Assembly: GCF_023499255.1 (NCBI RefSeq)
Contig: NZ_CP092183.1
Coordinates: 2,301,501 to 2,365,500, forward strand
Length of the DNA: 64,000 nucleotides
Source: Couchioplanes caeruleus
GTDB taxonomy: Bacteria; Actinomycetota; Actinomycetes; Mycobacteriales; Micromonosporaceae
Reading direction: 5' to 3'
The notes beneath the pieces were generated by a model. The model worked only from the letters and a program-made list of their open reading frames with translations. It was not told the origin of the DNA and searched no databases. The position numbers and the translations under genes are program-made. How positions within the stretch are numbered: position 1 is the stretch's first letter; each line of letters opens with the position of its first letter. Below, piece by piece: positions 50,601 to 57,300 of the stretch.

Positions 50601-50714
50601 GTCGGCGGAGCCTCCGGCGGTGACGGCGAGGATGCCGCCGGCGAGGGCGACGAGGGTGGCGGTGGCCAGGCCGGCGAGGCGGCGCCGGCGACGGCGGGGG
50701 AGCGGGGGTGTCAT
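47667..50714 (-). CDS. Secreted GH81 endo-1,3-beta-glucanase with CBM32 and CBM5/12-like modules
   Basis: A 1015-residue modular exoenzyme. The signal peptide (MTPPLPRRRRRRLAGLATAT then VALAGGILAVTAG) is cleaved near ADA-A. The GH81 domain (about 45-780) begins VPTNDWWSSLLFKKGDDCNF. It includes SDEDLNDHHFHYGYFVAAAA and EGHDWASGHGAFGAGNNQES with the catalytic Asp and Glu region. A Thr/Pro linker follows, then an F5/8-type CBM32 (~805-945: SVEAGYPANLAVDGDTATRW), a second Thr/Pro linker, and a C-terminal CBM5/12-like chitin-binding module (AWAPGTAYAVGAVVTYNGVR, then CLQAHTSLAGWEPPNVPALW). It attacks fungal beta-1,3-glucan. GGAGG precedes the ATG. Control is by a LacI-type operator. Confidence 0.95.
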   Translation of the reverse strand: MTPPLPRRRRRRLAGLATATLVALAGGILAVTAGGSADAATIGAGSYTESLPAGAKLPSGCGSMSTNPRQYLTANAPAGPVPTNDWWSSLLFKKGDDCNFSQPLFAGPAAYRPVASGLGLSYQTDPAISGSGTGLGEFHYPYAQHVVVGVAGLNASQALVDGWSDWTVTPSWSDGARTMKATIGHGLPMSYYQITGGDALLTITGPPTAWQNSGNRIGFSIGGHDFVAYGPAGSTWTVSGSTIRSSLAGKGYFSVAVLPTLSSASTADKVTLADTFGQYAHNHVTGTRLAYTYNQAAGTVNTTYSFTTTAREGSGSGTVIALYPHQWRYLTGASPLSRTYVSPRGAMKIVTGTSFSTSMKYTGVLPEIPAVADSSGADLTQITTFLNNELTNPADFRGDDTYWTGKGLGRAARIAEIADQLNLTSVRDSALTVIRTRLTDWFTASSGKTSRLFYYDKNWGTLIGYPASYASDEDLNDHHFHYGYFVAAAATLAKFDPAWAATGRYGGMVDLLIPDANNYDRSDTRFPYLRDFDIYEGHDWASGHGAFGAGNNQESSSEGQNFANALIQWGQATGNSAVRDAGIWLHTTQAAAINEYWFDVRNENFPSTWGHNYSAIVWGSGGAYATWFSGEHAMVVGINMLPMTGGQLYLGDYPQSVRDTYAELVRNNGGEPTVWRDMLWQYLALGDPDAALAKFRANSSYTSEEGESKAHTFHWIRNLAALGQVDTGVTANHPLAKVFAKNGAKTYVASNITNAALTVTFSDGRMVNVPAGKTVATGAVSWSGGNATGGGVGTTPPTTPPTTPPTTPPACTTGPLLSQGKPATSSSVEAGYPANLAVDGDTATRWSSAFADPQWLQVDLGSAQALGRVELNWEAAYGKTYQIQTSTNGTTWTTAATVTDGAAGVRTVAVSGTARYVRVNGTERGTPYGYSLWEFKVYGACTGTTQPPATTPPTTSPTTPPPTTTAPSGTAWAPGTAYAVGAVVTYNGVRYRCLQAHTSLAGWEPPNVPALWATA

Positions 50715-50773
50715 GGTGCGGTGCCTCCGGTGGGGACTCGGGGGTCGCCTGAGCCGCGGCGGGGAACCGCGAC

Positions 50774-50829
50774 CCGTGAGAGCGCTCTCACGGTCCGGTG
50801 AGGCTAACCGTCACACCATGTTTCGTCAA
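50774..50829 (-). promoter_or_regulatory. GH81 promoter with a perfect 20-bp operator
   Basis: On the minus strand TTGACG (50824-50829), 17 bases, TAGCCT (50801-50806). Immediately downstream, at and beyond the expected +1, lies the perfect palindrome CCGTGAGAGCGCTCTCACGG (50774-50793). The GAGAGCGCTCTC core is that of LacI-family sugar repressors such as CebR. Confidence 0.8.
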
Positions 50830-50861
50830 TGTTTACATTCGTGAATAGGCCCAGGTCAGGC

Positions 50862-51749
50862 TTATTGCCGCGCGTCGGGCAGGTTCTCCTCGGCGACCCG
50901 CTCCTCGCCGCGGCGGCGGAACAGCTTCAGCCCCGGCAGCCCGGCGATCGCCAGGTGCAGGTCGTTCGTGACCTCCAGCAGCTTGTGCAGGTCCGGCCCG
51001 ACCTGGTCGAGCTTGCTCAGCAGCGGCAGCACGTCCCCGGTCAGGTGCTCGCGCAGCCGCGGCAGCTCGTCGATCATCTTGATCGCGGCGGTGACCTCCT
51101 CGGGCGTCAGCTCCTGCACGAACCGCGCCGCCAGCGGGGCCGCGCGGCGCAGCGTCGGCGCGTACCCCTCGAGCAGCTCCATCGCCTCGGCCGACGTGCC
51201 GCTCGCCTGCTCGACCACCCCGGCGGCCGCGCCGGTGATCGCGCCGGCCTCCTCCACGATCGCCGCGGCGCCCTCCACCGCGAGCGCCGCCGCGGCCAGG
51301 ATGACCTTGACCTCGCGCACGCTGTCCGCGGCCTGCCCGGCGGTCACGTCCACCCGGGCGACCAGCGTCTCCGCGTCCGCCACCGTTCCCGCGGTGCGCG
51401 CGACCAGCACCTCCGCGTCGCCCACCGTGCCGCCGGCCCGGGCCACGAGCGCGCCCGCCGCGGTCGCGGTGCCGTCGACCCGCCCCATCAGCGTCTCCGC
51501 GCCGCCCACGGCGCCGTCGACCCGGCCGATCAGGCCCTCCGCGGAGCCGACCGCCCGCTCGACCCGGTCGATCAGCGCCTCGGCGCGCTCGGCCAGCACG
51601 GTGATCCGGCCGACCATGAGTTCGGTCTGGCCGAGCAGCCCCAGCAGCCGGAACGGCACGGTCGCCACGGTCGCCGCTGTCCCGGCCACCTGACCGATCG
51701 CGGAGCGGGTGAACTCGACAAGGGAGGCGGGCGAGGGCAGCAGAGCCAT
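50862..51749 (-). CDS. Hypothetical protein built of 14-residue helical repeats
   Basis: A 295-residue soluble protein of unknown family. The middle (about 60-145) is six tandem 14-residue units of the form AEALIDRVERAVGS, AEGLIGRVDGAVGG, AETLMGRVDGTATA, AGALVARAGGTVGD, AEVLVARTAGTVAD, AETLVARVDVTAGQ. This 14-residue period and the alternation of Leu/Ile/Val with Arg/Asp suggest an extended amphipathic coil, as in apolipoprotein-like or lipid-surface proteins. The C-terminal part is another helical domain (TAAIKMIDELPRLREHLTGD, LLSKLDQVGPDLHKLLEVTN). No enzyme motif. I prefer the ATG at 51749 because CACAAT lies six bases before it. Confidence 0.7.
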   Translation of the reverse strand: MALLPSPASLVEFTRSAIGQVAGTAATVATVPFRLLGLLGQTELMVGRITVLAERAEALIDRVERAVGSAEGLIGRVDGAVGGAETLMGRVDGTATAAGALVARAGGTVGDAEVLVARTAGTVADAETLVARVDVTAGQAADSVREVKVILAAAALAVEGAAAIVEEAGAITGAAAGVVEQASGTSAEAMELLEGYAPTLRRAAPLAARFVQELTPEEVTAAIKMIDELPRLREHLTGDVLPLLSKLDQVGPDLHKLLEVTNDLHLAIAGLPGLKLFRRRGEERVAEENLPDARQ

Positions 51750-51755
51750 GGGTTC

Positions 51756-51761
51756 ATTGTG
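51756..51761 (-). promoter_or_regulatory. -10 box of leaderless repeat-protein gene
   Basis: CACAAT on the minus strand followed by six bases and the ATG at 51749. Confidence 0.4.
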
Positions 51762-51796
51762 CCCACCGAAAGCCATCACGAACCGTACTGGTGATC

Positions 51797-52777
51797 ATGC
51801 CCAGCGTGGAAGGGTTTGGGATCACGGGCGAAGCACGGCACTATGCATGGGTGCGACGTACCCGGCTTCTGATCTTCGCATTGGCGGCGGTGGTCATCGT
51901 GGGCGGTGGCGCCCTCATCGGCTTCGGCATGAAGGACGACAGCGGCGGTGGTGGAGGCGGCCTCCTGCCCAGCTCGCTCACGTTCGGCGACGACCCGAAG
52001 CCGGCCGCGTCCCCGACCCCGACGGGCCCCAGCCCGGAGGAGCTCGCGGCGGCCGAGCGCGCCGCCCGGGCCCGCAAACTCGACGCGGCGCTGAAGAAGT
52101 ACGCCGCCTCCGCCCCCGAGTTCTCGGTCGCGGTCCTCGACAGGAAGACCGGCCAGCGCTACTCGTACCGCGGCAAGGAGCGGTACGACACCGCCAGCAT
52201 CGTGAAGGCGCAGATCCTCGCGTGCATGCTGCTGCAGGCCCAGGACGCCGGCCGCAAGCCCACGTCCGGCGAGATGAGCCTGGCGAAGCCGATGATCCGG
52301 CTCAGCGACAACAACGCGACGACCTCACTCTTCCAGCATCTCGGCGGGCGCAGCGCGGTGACCAGGTGCAATACGCGCCTCGGGCTGACCCGTACGGTCG
52401 TCAACACCGCCTGGGGCCTGACGAAGACGACGGTCAACGACCAGATGAAGCTGCTGTCGGCGCTGGTCGACAAGGACGGCCCGCTCAACGCGCAGTCGCG
52501 CAAGACGGCGTTCACGCTGATGAGCACGGTCGACGACGAGCAGGACTGGGGCATCCCGGCGGTCGCCAGGGCGGGGGAGACGGCCACGGTGAAGAACGGC
52601 TGGGACACCCGGACGTCGGACGGTGGCCTCTGGGCCATCAACACGATCGGCCGGGTCACCTCGGACGACACGGACGTGTCGATCGCGGTGCTGTCGCACA
52701 ACAACCAGTCGATGCCGGCGGGCATCAAGCTGGTCGAGAAGGTCGCCAAGATGACGAGGCAGTACCTCAAGTACTGA
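51797..52777 (+). CDS. Membrane-anchored serine hydrolase, class A beta-lactamase fold
   Basis: A 326-residue protein (328 if the GTG at 51791 starts it). A membrane segment (TRLLIFALAAVVIVGGGALI) is followed by a Gly-rich and Pro/Thr-rich linker and a coil (AERAARARKLDAALKKYAAS), then an extracytoplasmic domain with the class A lactamase layout: RYDTASIVKAQILACMLL (SxxK with Ser about 134), RLSDNNATTSL (SDN) and TVKNGWDTR in the KTG position (K-N-G). The KTG to KNG change and the sheltered loop suggest a sensor or penicillin-binding-like role instead of a lactamase. Members of this family in actinomycetes are cell-wall-linked. The start is ambiguous. Confidence 0.82.
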   Translation: MPSVEGFGITGEARHYAWVRRTRLLIFALAAVVIVGGGALIGFGMKDDSGGGGGGLLPSSLTFGDDPKPAASPTPTGPSPEELAAAERAARARKLDAALKKYAASAPEFSVAVLDRKTGQRYSYRGKERYDTASIVKAQILACMLLQAQDAGRKPTSGEMSLAKPMIRLSDNNATTSLFQHLGGRSAVTRCNTRLGLTRTVVNTAWGLTKTTVNDQMKLLSALVDKDGPLNAQSRKTAFTLMSTVDDEQDWGIPAVARAGETATVKNGWDTRTSDGGLWAINTIGRVTSDDTDVSIAVLSHNNQSMPAGIKLVEKVAKMTRQYLKY

Positions 52778-52821
52778 GCCGACCCGGCCCCTGCAGTGGG
52801 CTTTTGGTCCGCTTTGCCGGG

Positions 52822-52827
52822 TAAGGT
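52822..52827 (+). promoter_or_regulatory. -10 box of leaderless DUF4240 lipoprotein gene
   Basis: TAAGGT, six bases, GTG at 52834. No ribosome site is seen. Confidence 0.5.
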
Positions 52828-52833
52828 GCGGCC

Positions 52834-53511
52834 GTGCCGTTTCGTGTCATCGCCTCCGGCGTCCTGGTGCTGATGCTTTCCGCCTGTGTGCAGAACGTGG
52901 AGCACACTGGTCAGCCCGTTCCCGGGCCGGCCCGTTCCGCCGCCGCCTCGGTGCCGGAGATCCCGAGCCGCGTGGACGAGGCTGCCTTCTGGCGGATCGT
53001 CGAGACTGCTCGCGTCCGGGGCGGCGGCGATCCGTACGACATGGCGGAGCTCCTCGAGTCCTGGTTCGCCGACGCCCAGGACCGGACACTCCGCGAGTTC
53101 CAGCGAGAGCTCATCCGCGCGAGTGCCCGGCTGTACACCTGGCGGCACGGGGACGCAGCGGAAATGATGTGCGGTGGCGTCTCCGACGACGTGTTCACGG
53201 ACTGGCGGTCCTGGGTCATCACGCTGGGCCGCGAGACCTACTCGCGCGTCGCCGAGAACCCCGACAACCTGGCCGATGTCGAAGACCTGTCCGAGGCCTG
53301 CGACGCGGGCGGTGAGTTCTTCGGCGCGGCGGCCGGGCTCGTCCACTTCAGACGCCACGGCGACGATGACACGTTCCCCGTCCTCGAGCCGGACGAGTCG
53401 CCCAGCGGGCGGAGGCTGACCGATCCCGGAGCGGTTCGACGAGCCCTGCCTCGCCTGGCGAAACGCCTGCCTGACGATGGGCTGGGCCGTCCTCCGCTGC
53501 CGCCGGACTGA
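52834..53511 (+). CDS. DUF4240 domain lipoprotein
   Basis: A 225-residue protein. The N-terminus FRVIASGVLVLMLSAC is a lipoprotein signal with the lipobox LSAC (Cys18). The body matches DUF4240: AFWRIVETARVRGGGDPYDM, FQRELIRASARLYTWRHGDA, GGVSDDVFTDWRSWVITLGR and NPDNLADVEDLSEACDAGGE. DUF4240 is usually a cytoplasmic protein of unknown function found in toxin-linked or signalling neighbourhoods, so the lipid anchor here is unusual. The tail is Arg/Pro-rich. The start is fixed by the -10 box. Convergent with the DedA gene. Confidence 0.85.
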   Translation: MPFRVIASGVLVLMLSACVQNVEHTGQPVPGPARSAAASVPEIPSRVDEAAFWRIVETARVRGGGDPYDMAELLESWFADAQDRTLREFQRELIRASARLYTWRHGDAAEMMCGGVSDDVFTDWRSWVITLGRETYSRVAENPDNLADVEDLSEACDAGGEFFGAAAGLVHFRRHGDDDTFPVLEPDESPSGRRLTDPGAVRRALPRLAKRLPDDGLGRPPLPPD

Positions 53512-53528
53512 GCGGCAGGACAGCACAC

Positions 53529-54119
53529 CTAGGCCGGCTCGGCGGCGTCGCGGGCCTCGGACCGGGCCGCCCGGCGCTTGTTCACCATGCTCACCACCTG
53601 CGTGACGATCACGACCAGCACCACCGCCGCGATCACGCCCTCCCACGACTCGGGGAAGATCGACCCGCCCACCACCCCGATGGCCGCGTACACCGCCGAC
53701 CACAACGCGCAGGCCGGGAGGTTGGCCACCACGAAGGTGCGCCAGCTCAGCCCGAGGAAGGCCGCCGCGAGCAGGACCGGCACCCGGCCGCCCGGCAGTA
53801 GCCGGGAGACCAGCAGGACCGGGATCTGGCTGTGCTGCAGCCGTTCCTTCACCGCCCCCAGGTGTTCCTCGTCGCGCAGCCAGCGCAGCCGGCGGGCGAG
53901 TTGCTCGCCGCCGGCCCGGCACATCGCGTACATGACGAGGTCTCCCACGTAGGCGCCCGCCGCGCCCGCCGCGATGACCAGGACGATGAGCAGCGGGTGG
54001 TCGTGGAAGGCCAGGGCCGCCGCGCCGCTGACCGCGGCGCCGGTCGGGACGACCGGGACGATCGCGCCGAACGCCACGACGGTGAAGAGCCAGGCCAGGG
54101 CCCCGAGTTCGGAGATCAC
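53529..54119 (-). CDS. DedA family membrane protein
   Basis: A 196-residue membrane protein of the DedA/SNARE-associated family with about five segments. ELGALAWLFTVVAFGAIVPV precedes PTGAAVSGAAALAF, the loop GAAGAYVGDLVMYAMCRAGG and SRLLPGGRVPVLLAAAFLGL (conserved R-x-x-P-G-x-R). Family members flip lipids or maintain membrane potential. It ends with a basic tail. Its start overlaps the stop of the upstream MBL hydrolase (ATGA at 54116-54119), making a three-gene run (DUF1990, MBL hydrolase, DedA), possibly with the YndJ-like gene before it. Confidence 0.92.
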   Translation of the reverse strand: MISELGALAWLFTVVAFGAIVPVVPTGAAVSGAAALAFHDHPLLIVLVIAAGAAGAYVGDLVMYAMCRAGGEQLARRLRWLRDEEHLGAVKERLQHSQIPVLLVSRLLPGGRVPVLLAAAFLGLSWRTFVVANLPACALWSAVYAAIGVVGGSIFPESWEGVIAAVVLVVIVTQVVSMVNKRRAARSEARDAAEPA

Positions 54120-54892
54120 GCGGCCGGCTCGATCGTCAGGGTCTCGCCGTGCGCCAGGACCCGGACCTCGGCGTCCGGCGCGGCCATGGCGGCGCGGCGG
54201 GCGAACTCGGTGCCCGGTTCGGCGAACATGTGCGGCCGCAGCCGGGCCATGCCGACCGGCCAGAACGTGCCGTAGTGCACCGGCACCGCCCAGGAGGCCT
54301 TGACCCGGCGCAGCGCCTCGGCGCCGCCCTCCGCGTCCAGGTGGCCGTGCGAGTGCAGGGTGGGGCCCCAGCCGCCGACCGGGATCAGCGCGAGGTCGAG
54401 CGGGCCCAGCTCGGCCATCGCGTCGAACAGGCCGGTGTCACCGCCGTACCAGGTGCGGGTGGTGCCCTCGACGACGAAGCCCATGGCCACCGCGCGCAGC
54501 CGCGACCACGGGCCCCGGCCGCCGTCGTGGGTGGCCGGCACCGCCCGGACCGTCACGTCGCCGATCCTGGTCTCCTCGCCGGGCACCAGCTCGACGCAGC
54601 GGTCGCCGTACGACCGGCCCAGGCCCTTCGCCACGAACTCGGCGGCGCCGCGCGGGACCACGAACAGCGGCTCGCCGGGCAGCGCCTTGAGCGACGGCAG
54701 GTGGAAGTGGTCGGCGTGCAGGTGCGACAGCAGCACCGCGTCGGGCGCGCCGGGCAGCACGGGAGTGGGGCCGGCCATCCGGCGCAGGTGGGCCAGCCGG
54801 TCGGTGAGCAGCGGGTCGGTGAGCAGCGAGACGCCGGAGTCGGTCAGCCACATGGTGCTGTGCCCCCACCACGTGACGCTCGTGTCGCTCAC
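54116..54892 (-). CDS. UlaG-like metallo-beta-lactamase-fold hydrolase
   Basis: A 258-residue MBL-fold hydrolase. It begins VSDTSVTWWGHSTMWLTDSG, typical of the UlaG/L-ascorbate-6-phosphate lactonase-like group, with the metal motif LLSHLHADHFH (HxHxDH), ATHDGGRGPW, YGGDTGLFD (metal Asp) and PVGGWGPTLHSHGHLD with a later His. Ligands for two metals are present. The substrate, likely an acyl ester or lactone such as N-acyl phosphatidylethanolamine, is not shown. The GTG overlaps the DUF1990 stop (GTGA). Confidence 0.92.
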   Translation of the reverse strand: MSDTSVTWWGHSTMWLTDSGVSLLTDPLLTDRLAHLRRMAGPTPVLPGAPDAVLLSHLHADHFHLPSLKALPGEPLFVVPRGAAEFVAKGLGRSYGDRCVELVPGEETRIGDVTVRAVPATHDGGRGPWSRLRAVAMGFVVEGTTRTWYGGDTGLFDAMAELGPLDLALIPVGGWGPTLHSHGHLDAEGGAEALRRVKASWAVPVHYGTFWPVGMARLRPHMFAEPGTEFARRAAMAAPDAEVRVLAHGETLTIEPAA

Positions 54893-55395
54893 TGGTCCAC
54901 CGTACGGGACCGGGCACACAGCCGGCGCAGGGCTCGGGCGCACAGCCGCGCGTACAGGTGCTGAGCGAGGACCGCGACCGGACCGCCCAGCCGCATCAGC
55001 GGTCGCGCCGGCCGGCTGAACGCGGTGACCGAGAACCACACCCCGCCGTCGGCGTCGCGTTCCACCATGAACGCCTCCTCGCCGGTGGCCTGGTGGCCGG
55101 GGAGGGTGCCGTACCCGAAACCGGCCCGGTCCGGGTCCTCGGCGGCCCAGACGACCTCGCACGGCACGGTCACCGGGCCCAGGCCGACCCGGACCCGTAC
55201 GCCCGGAGCGGCGCGCGGTGCGTCGCTGGTGATCCGCGCGCCGGTGCCGCGGTGCATCCGGAACGTCAGGATGGCCTCCGCCGCGCAGTCGAAGACGCCC
55301 CGACCCAGGTAGGTGCGGTAGTGCAGGTGCCGGTATCCGGGCGGCAGCGGGTCGTGCCGCGTCGCGCCGACCTCGGCGTACGTGTAGCCCGTCAT
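54889..55395 (-). CDS. DUF1990 family protein
   Basis: A 168-residue protein of the DUF1990 family, common in actinobacteria. It has GYTYAEVGATRHDPLPPGYR, the hallmark start with 'Y-x-E-V-G-A-T', then RTYLGRGVFDCAAEAILTFR, VVWAAEDPDRAGFGYGTLPG and EEAFMVERDADGGVWFSVTA. The fold is a small START-like beta barrel that may bind a hydrophobic ligand. DUF1990 and YndJ-like membrane proteins are repeatedly encoded together, as they are here (22 bases between genes). GGGAAGGAA precedes the ATG. Function unknown. Confidence 0.93.
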   Translation of the reverse strand: MTGYTYAEVGATRHDPLPPGYRHLHYRTYLGRGVFDCAAEAILTFRMHRGTGARITSDAPRAAPGVRVRVGLGPVTVPCEVVWAAEDPDRAGFGYGTLPGHQATGEEAFMVERDADGGVWFSVTAFSRPARPLMRLGGPVAVLAQHLYARLCARALRRLCARSRTVDQ

Positions 55396-55417
55396 CGATG
55401 ATTCCTTCCCTGTGTTC

Positions 55418-56230
55418 TCACAATGCCCCGGCGCGGCGCCAGCCGACCATGCCGCAGAGGGCGAATCCGAGGGCGTTCGCCACACCGTGGGTCGCGGCCA
55501 TCCACGCCAGCGACGGGTGCGGCAGGCCGGTCGCCTCGCCGAGCGCCCAGCTGACCGCGAGCACCATCGATGCGGCCAGCACCAGCGCCGAGCCGGCGAG
55601 CAGGACGGTGGTGAGCCGGTCGGTGACCGTGGTGCGGGCGTAGCGCCAGGTCAGCCAGCCGACGGTCCACATGCCGGCGGTCAGCACGAGCGCGCCGGCC
55701 AGCTCCACCCACTCGGCGGTGAAGTAGCCGAGCAGGACGAGCAGCGTGCCGGCGGGCACGGTCAGCGCCGCCACGTCGGCCGGGCGGCCCGGCACGGCCC
55801 GGGTGAGCAGGCCCGCGATCAGTGCGGCGGCGAACCCGGCGAAGTGGAAGTGCGCCACGGTCAGCGCGAGCACGCCCAGGTCGAAGCCGAACAGGTGGTA
55901 GCCGCTGCGCTCGGCGACCAGCGCGCTCGCCGCGATCGCCGGGCCGGCCAGGGCGGTCAGCACCGCGGCCTCGGCGGGCCACTCGCGGCGGGGGCGGGCC
56001 GGTCTGCTCATCGCGTACGCGCACAGCACGGCGGCCGCGATCGCGTAGACCGTGGCGAGCCCCGTGGCGACCGTCCCGCGCGGCAGCCACAGGCTGAGCG
56101 CGCCGGCCGCCGCACCGACGGGCCAGACCCGGCGGGCCACGGCGGCGGCGGGGTCGGCGAGCAGCCGCAGGCCGGCCGGCACGACGACGAGCATGCCCAC
56201 CGCGACGAGCAGGTTGATCAGCACGCGCAT
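55418..56230 (-). CDS. YndJ-like multi-pass membrane protein
   Basis: A 270-residue membrane protein with about eight hydrophobic segments beginning MRVLINLLVAVGMLVVVPAG. Features such as LVAERSGYHLFGFDLGVLAL, VAHFHFAGFAAALIAGLLTR and AATHGVANALGFALCGMVGW, with His residues in membrane stretches, match the YndJ family that accompanies DUF1990. The role is unknown. I chose the ATG at 56230 because GGAGGAG lies just before it. A perfect TTGAACA/TGTTCAA dyad 16 bases upstream is probably the operator. Confidence 0.85.
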   Translation of the reverse strand: MRVLINLLVAVGMLVVVPAGLRLLADPAAAVARRVWPVGAAAGALSLWLPRGTVATGLATVYAIAAAVLCAYAMSRPARPRREWPAEAAVLTALAGPAIAASALVAERSGYHLFGFDLGVLALTVAHFHFAGFAAALIAGLLTRAVPGRPADVAALTVPAGTLLVLLGYFTAEWVELAGALVLTAGMWTVGWLTWRYARTTVTDRLTTVLLAGSALVLAASMVLAVSWALGEATGLPHPSLAWMAATHGVANALGFALCGMVGWRRAGAL

Positions 56231-56245
56231 GGCTCCTCCACCCAT

Positions 56246-56259
56246 TTGAACATGTTCAA
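56246..56259. promoter_or_regulatory. Perfect 14-bp palindrome before the YndJ-like gene
   Basis: TTGAACATGTTCAA is a perfect inverted repeat just upstream of the YndJ-like gene and also 70 bases upstream of the lipid kinase start. The shape fits a TetR-family operator. No such regulator is encoded in the neighbourhood. Confidence 0.6.
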
Positions 56260-56328
56260 CTCCGGCTCCCACTGTAACCCGTCCGTGCCCGGGTCGCCGA
56301 CGCGCGGCTCGTCCGGCACACTGTCGCC

Positions 56329-57300
56329 GTGACCGGACCCCGCTCAGCTGTCGTCGTGAACCCCGTCAAGGTCGCCGACATGGACCTGCTCCGTCGCACC
56401 ATCGGCGAAGGGCTGGCCCGGGCCGGCTGGCCCGAGCCGATGTGGCTGGAGACCACCCCCGAGGACTCGGGCAAGGGCCAGGCCGAGAAGGCGATCGGGG
56501 ACGGGGCCGAGCTGGTGTTCGTCTCCGGCGGCGACGGCACGGTCATGGCCGTCGTCGGCGCCCTCGCCGGCACGGACGTCGCCCTCGCCGTGCTGCCCGC
56601 GGGCACCGGCAACCTGCTCGCGGCGAACCTCGGGCTCAGCGCCGACCCGGCGGTCGGGGTGCAGGTCGCCCTCGACGGCGGCCGCCGCCGCATCGACGTC
56701 GGCATGGTAGGCAACCAATGCTTCGCCGTGATGGCCGGCATGGGCTTCGACGCGCAGATGCTCGAGGGCACGTCCGAGACCGCGAAGAAGCACATCGGCT
56801 GGGTCGCGTACGTGGGCGGCGCCCTCAAGCACCTGCGTGACCGGCCGATGCCCGTGCGCATCTCGCTCGACGGCAAGCCCCCGCTGCGGCGCCGGGTTCG
56901 CACGGTCATCGTCGGCAACGTCGGCCGGCTGCAGGGCGGCGTACGGCTGCTCAGTGAGGCCGACCCGGCCGACGGCAAGCTGGACGTCGCGATCCTGAGC
57001 CCCAACAACCTCGCCCACTGGGCGGCCCTCGGCTGGGCGGTCATGCGCCGCCGCGACCGGGTGCCGCGGATGGAGACGTACACGGCCGAGCGTGTCGAGA
57101 TCCGCAGCAACCGCCCGCAGCCGCGGCAACTCGACGGAGACCTCATCGATCCGGGCAAGAGCATGACGATCGGGGTGCGCCACCGCGCGCTGCTGCTGTG
57201 CGTGCCGCAGCCCGACAGCGACCCCGACCTCGCGTACGACAGCAGCGCCGCCGAAAGGGCTGCCGAGGAGGTGCGCGCCGCGGCCGAGGACGCGAAGTGA
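56329..57300 (+). CDS. Diacylglycerol kinase family lipid kinase (YegS/DgkB-like)
   Basis: A 323-residue lipid kinase. The N-terminal catalytic domain shows SAVVVNPVKVADMDLLRRTI, then the nucleotide loop LVFVSGGDGTVMAVVGALAG and AVLPAGTGNLLAANLGLSAD. The latter two are diagnostic of the DAGK-catalytic fold. It phosphorylates diacylglycerol, ceramide-like or undecaprenol-type lipids; which one is unknown. A TPR-like end is absent. The GTG start is six bases after CACACT. It starts a run of envelope genes: kinase, YihY, tandem PAP2, phosphohydrolase, all closely packed, so the PAP2 enzymes may reverse or recycle its product. Confidence 0.9.
   Translation: MTGPRSAVVVNPVKVADMDLLRRTIGEGLARAGWPEPMWLETTPEDSGKGQAEKAIGDGAELVFVSGGDGTVMAVVGALAGTDVALAVLPAGTGNLLAANLGLSADPAVGVQVALDGGRRRIDVGMVGNQCFAVMAGMGFDAQMLEGTSETAKKHIGWVAYVGGALKHLRDRPMPVRISLDGKPPLRRRVRTVIVGNVGRLQGGVRLLSEADPADGKLDVAILSPNNLAHWAALGWAVMRRRDRVPRMETYTAERVEIRSNRPQPRQLDGDLIDPGKSMTIGVRHRALLLCVPQPDSDPDLAYDSSAAERAAEEVRAAAEDAK

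Noticed and set aside
47577..50801. 1074-residue open frame on the plus strand opposite the GH81 gene
   Set aside because: Shadow of the glucanase. The sense strand has signal peptide, GH81 motifs and a promoter.
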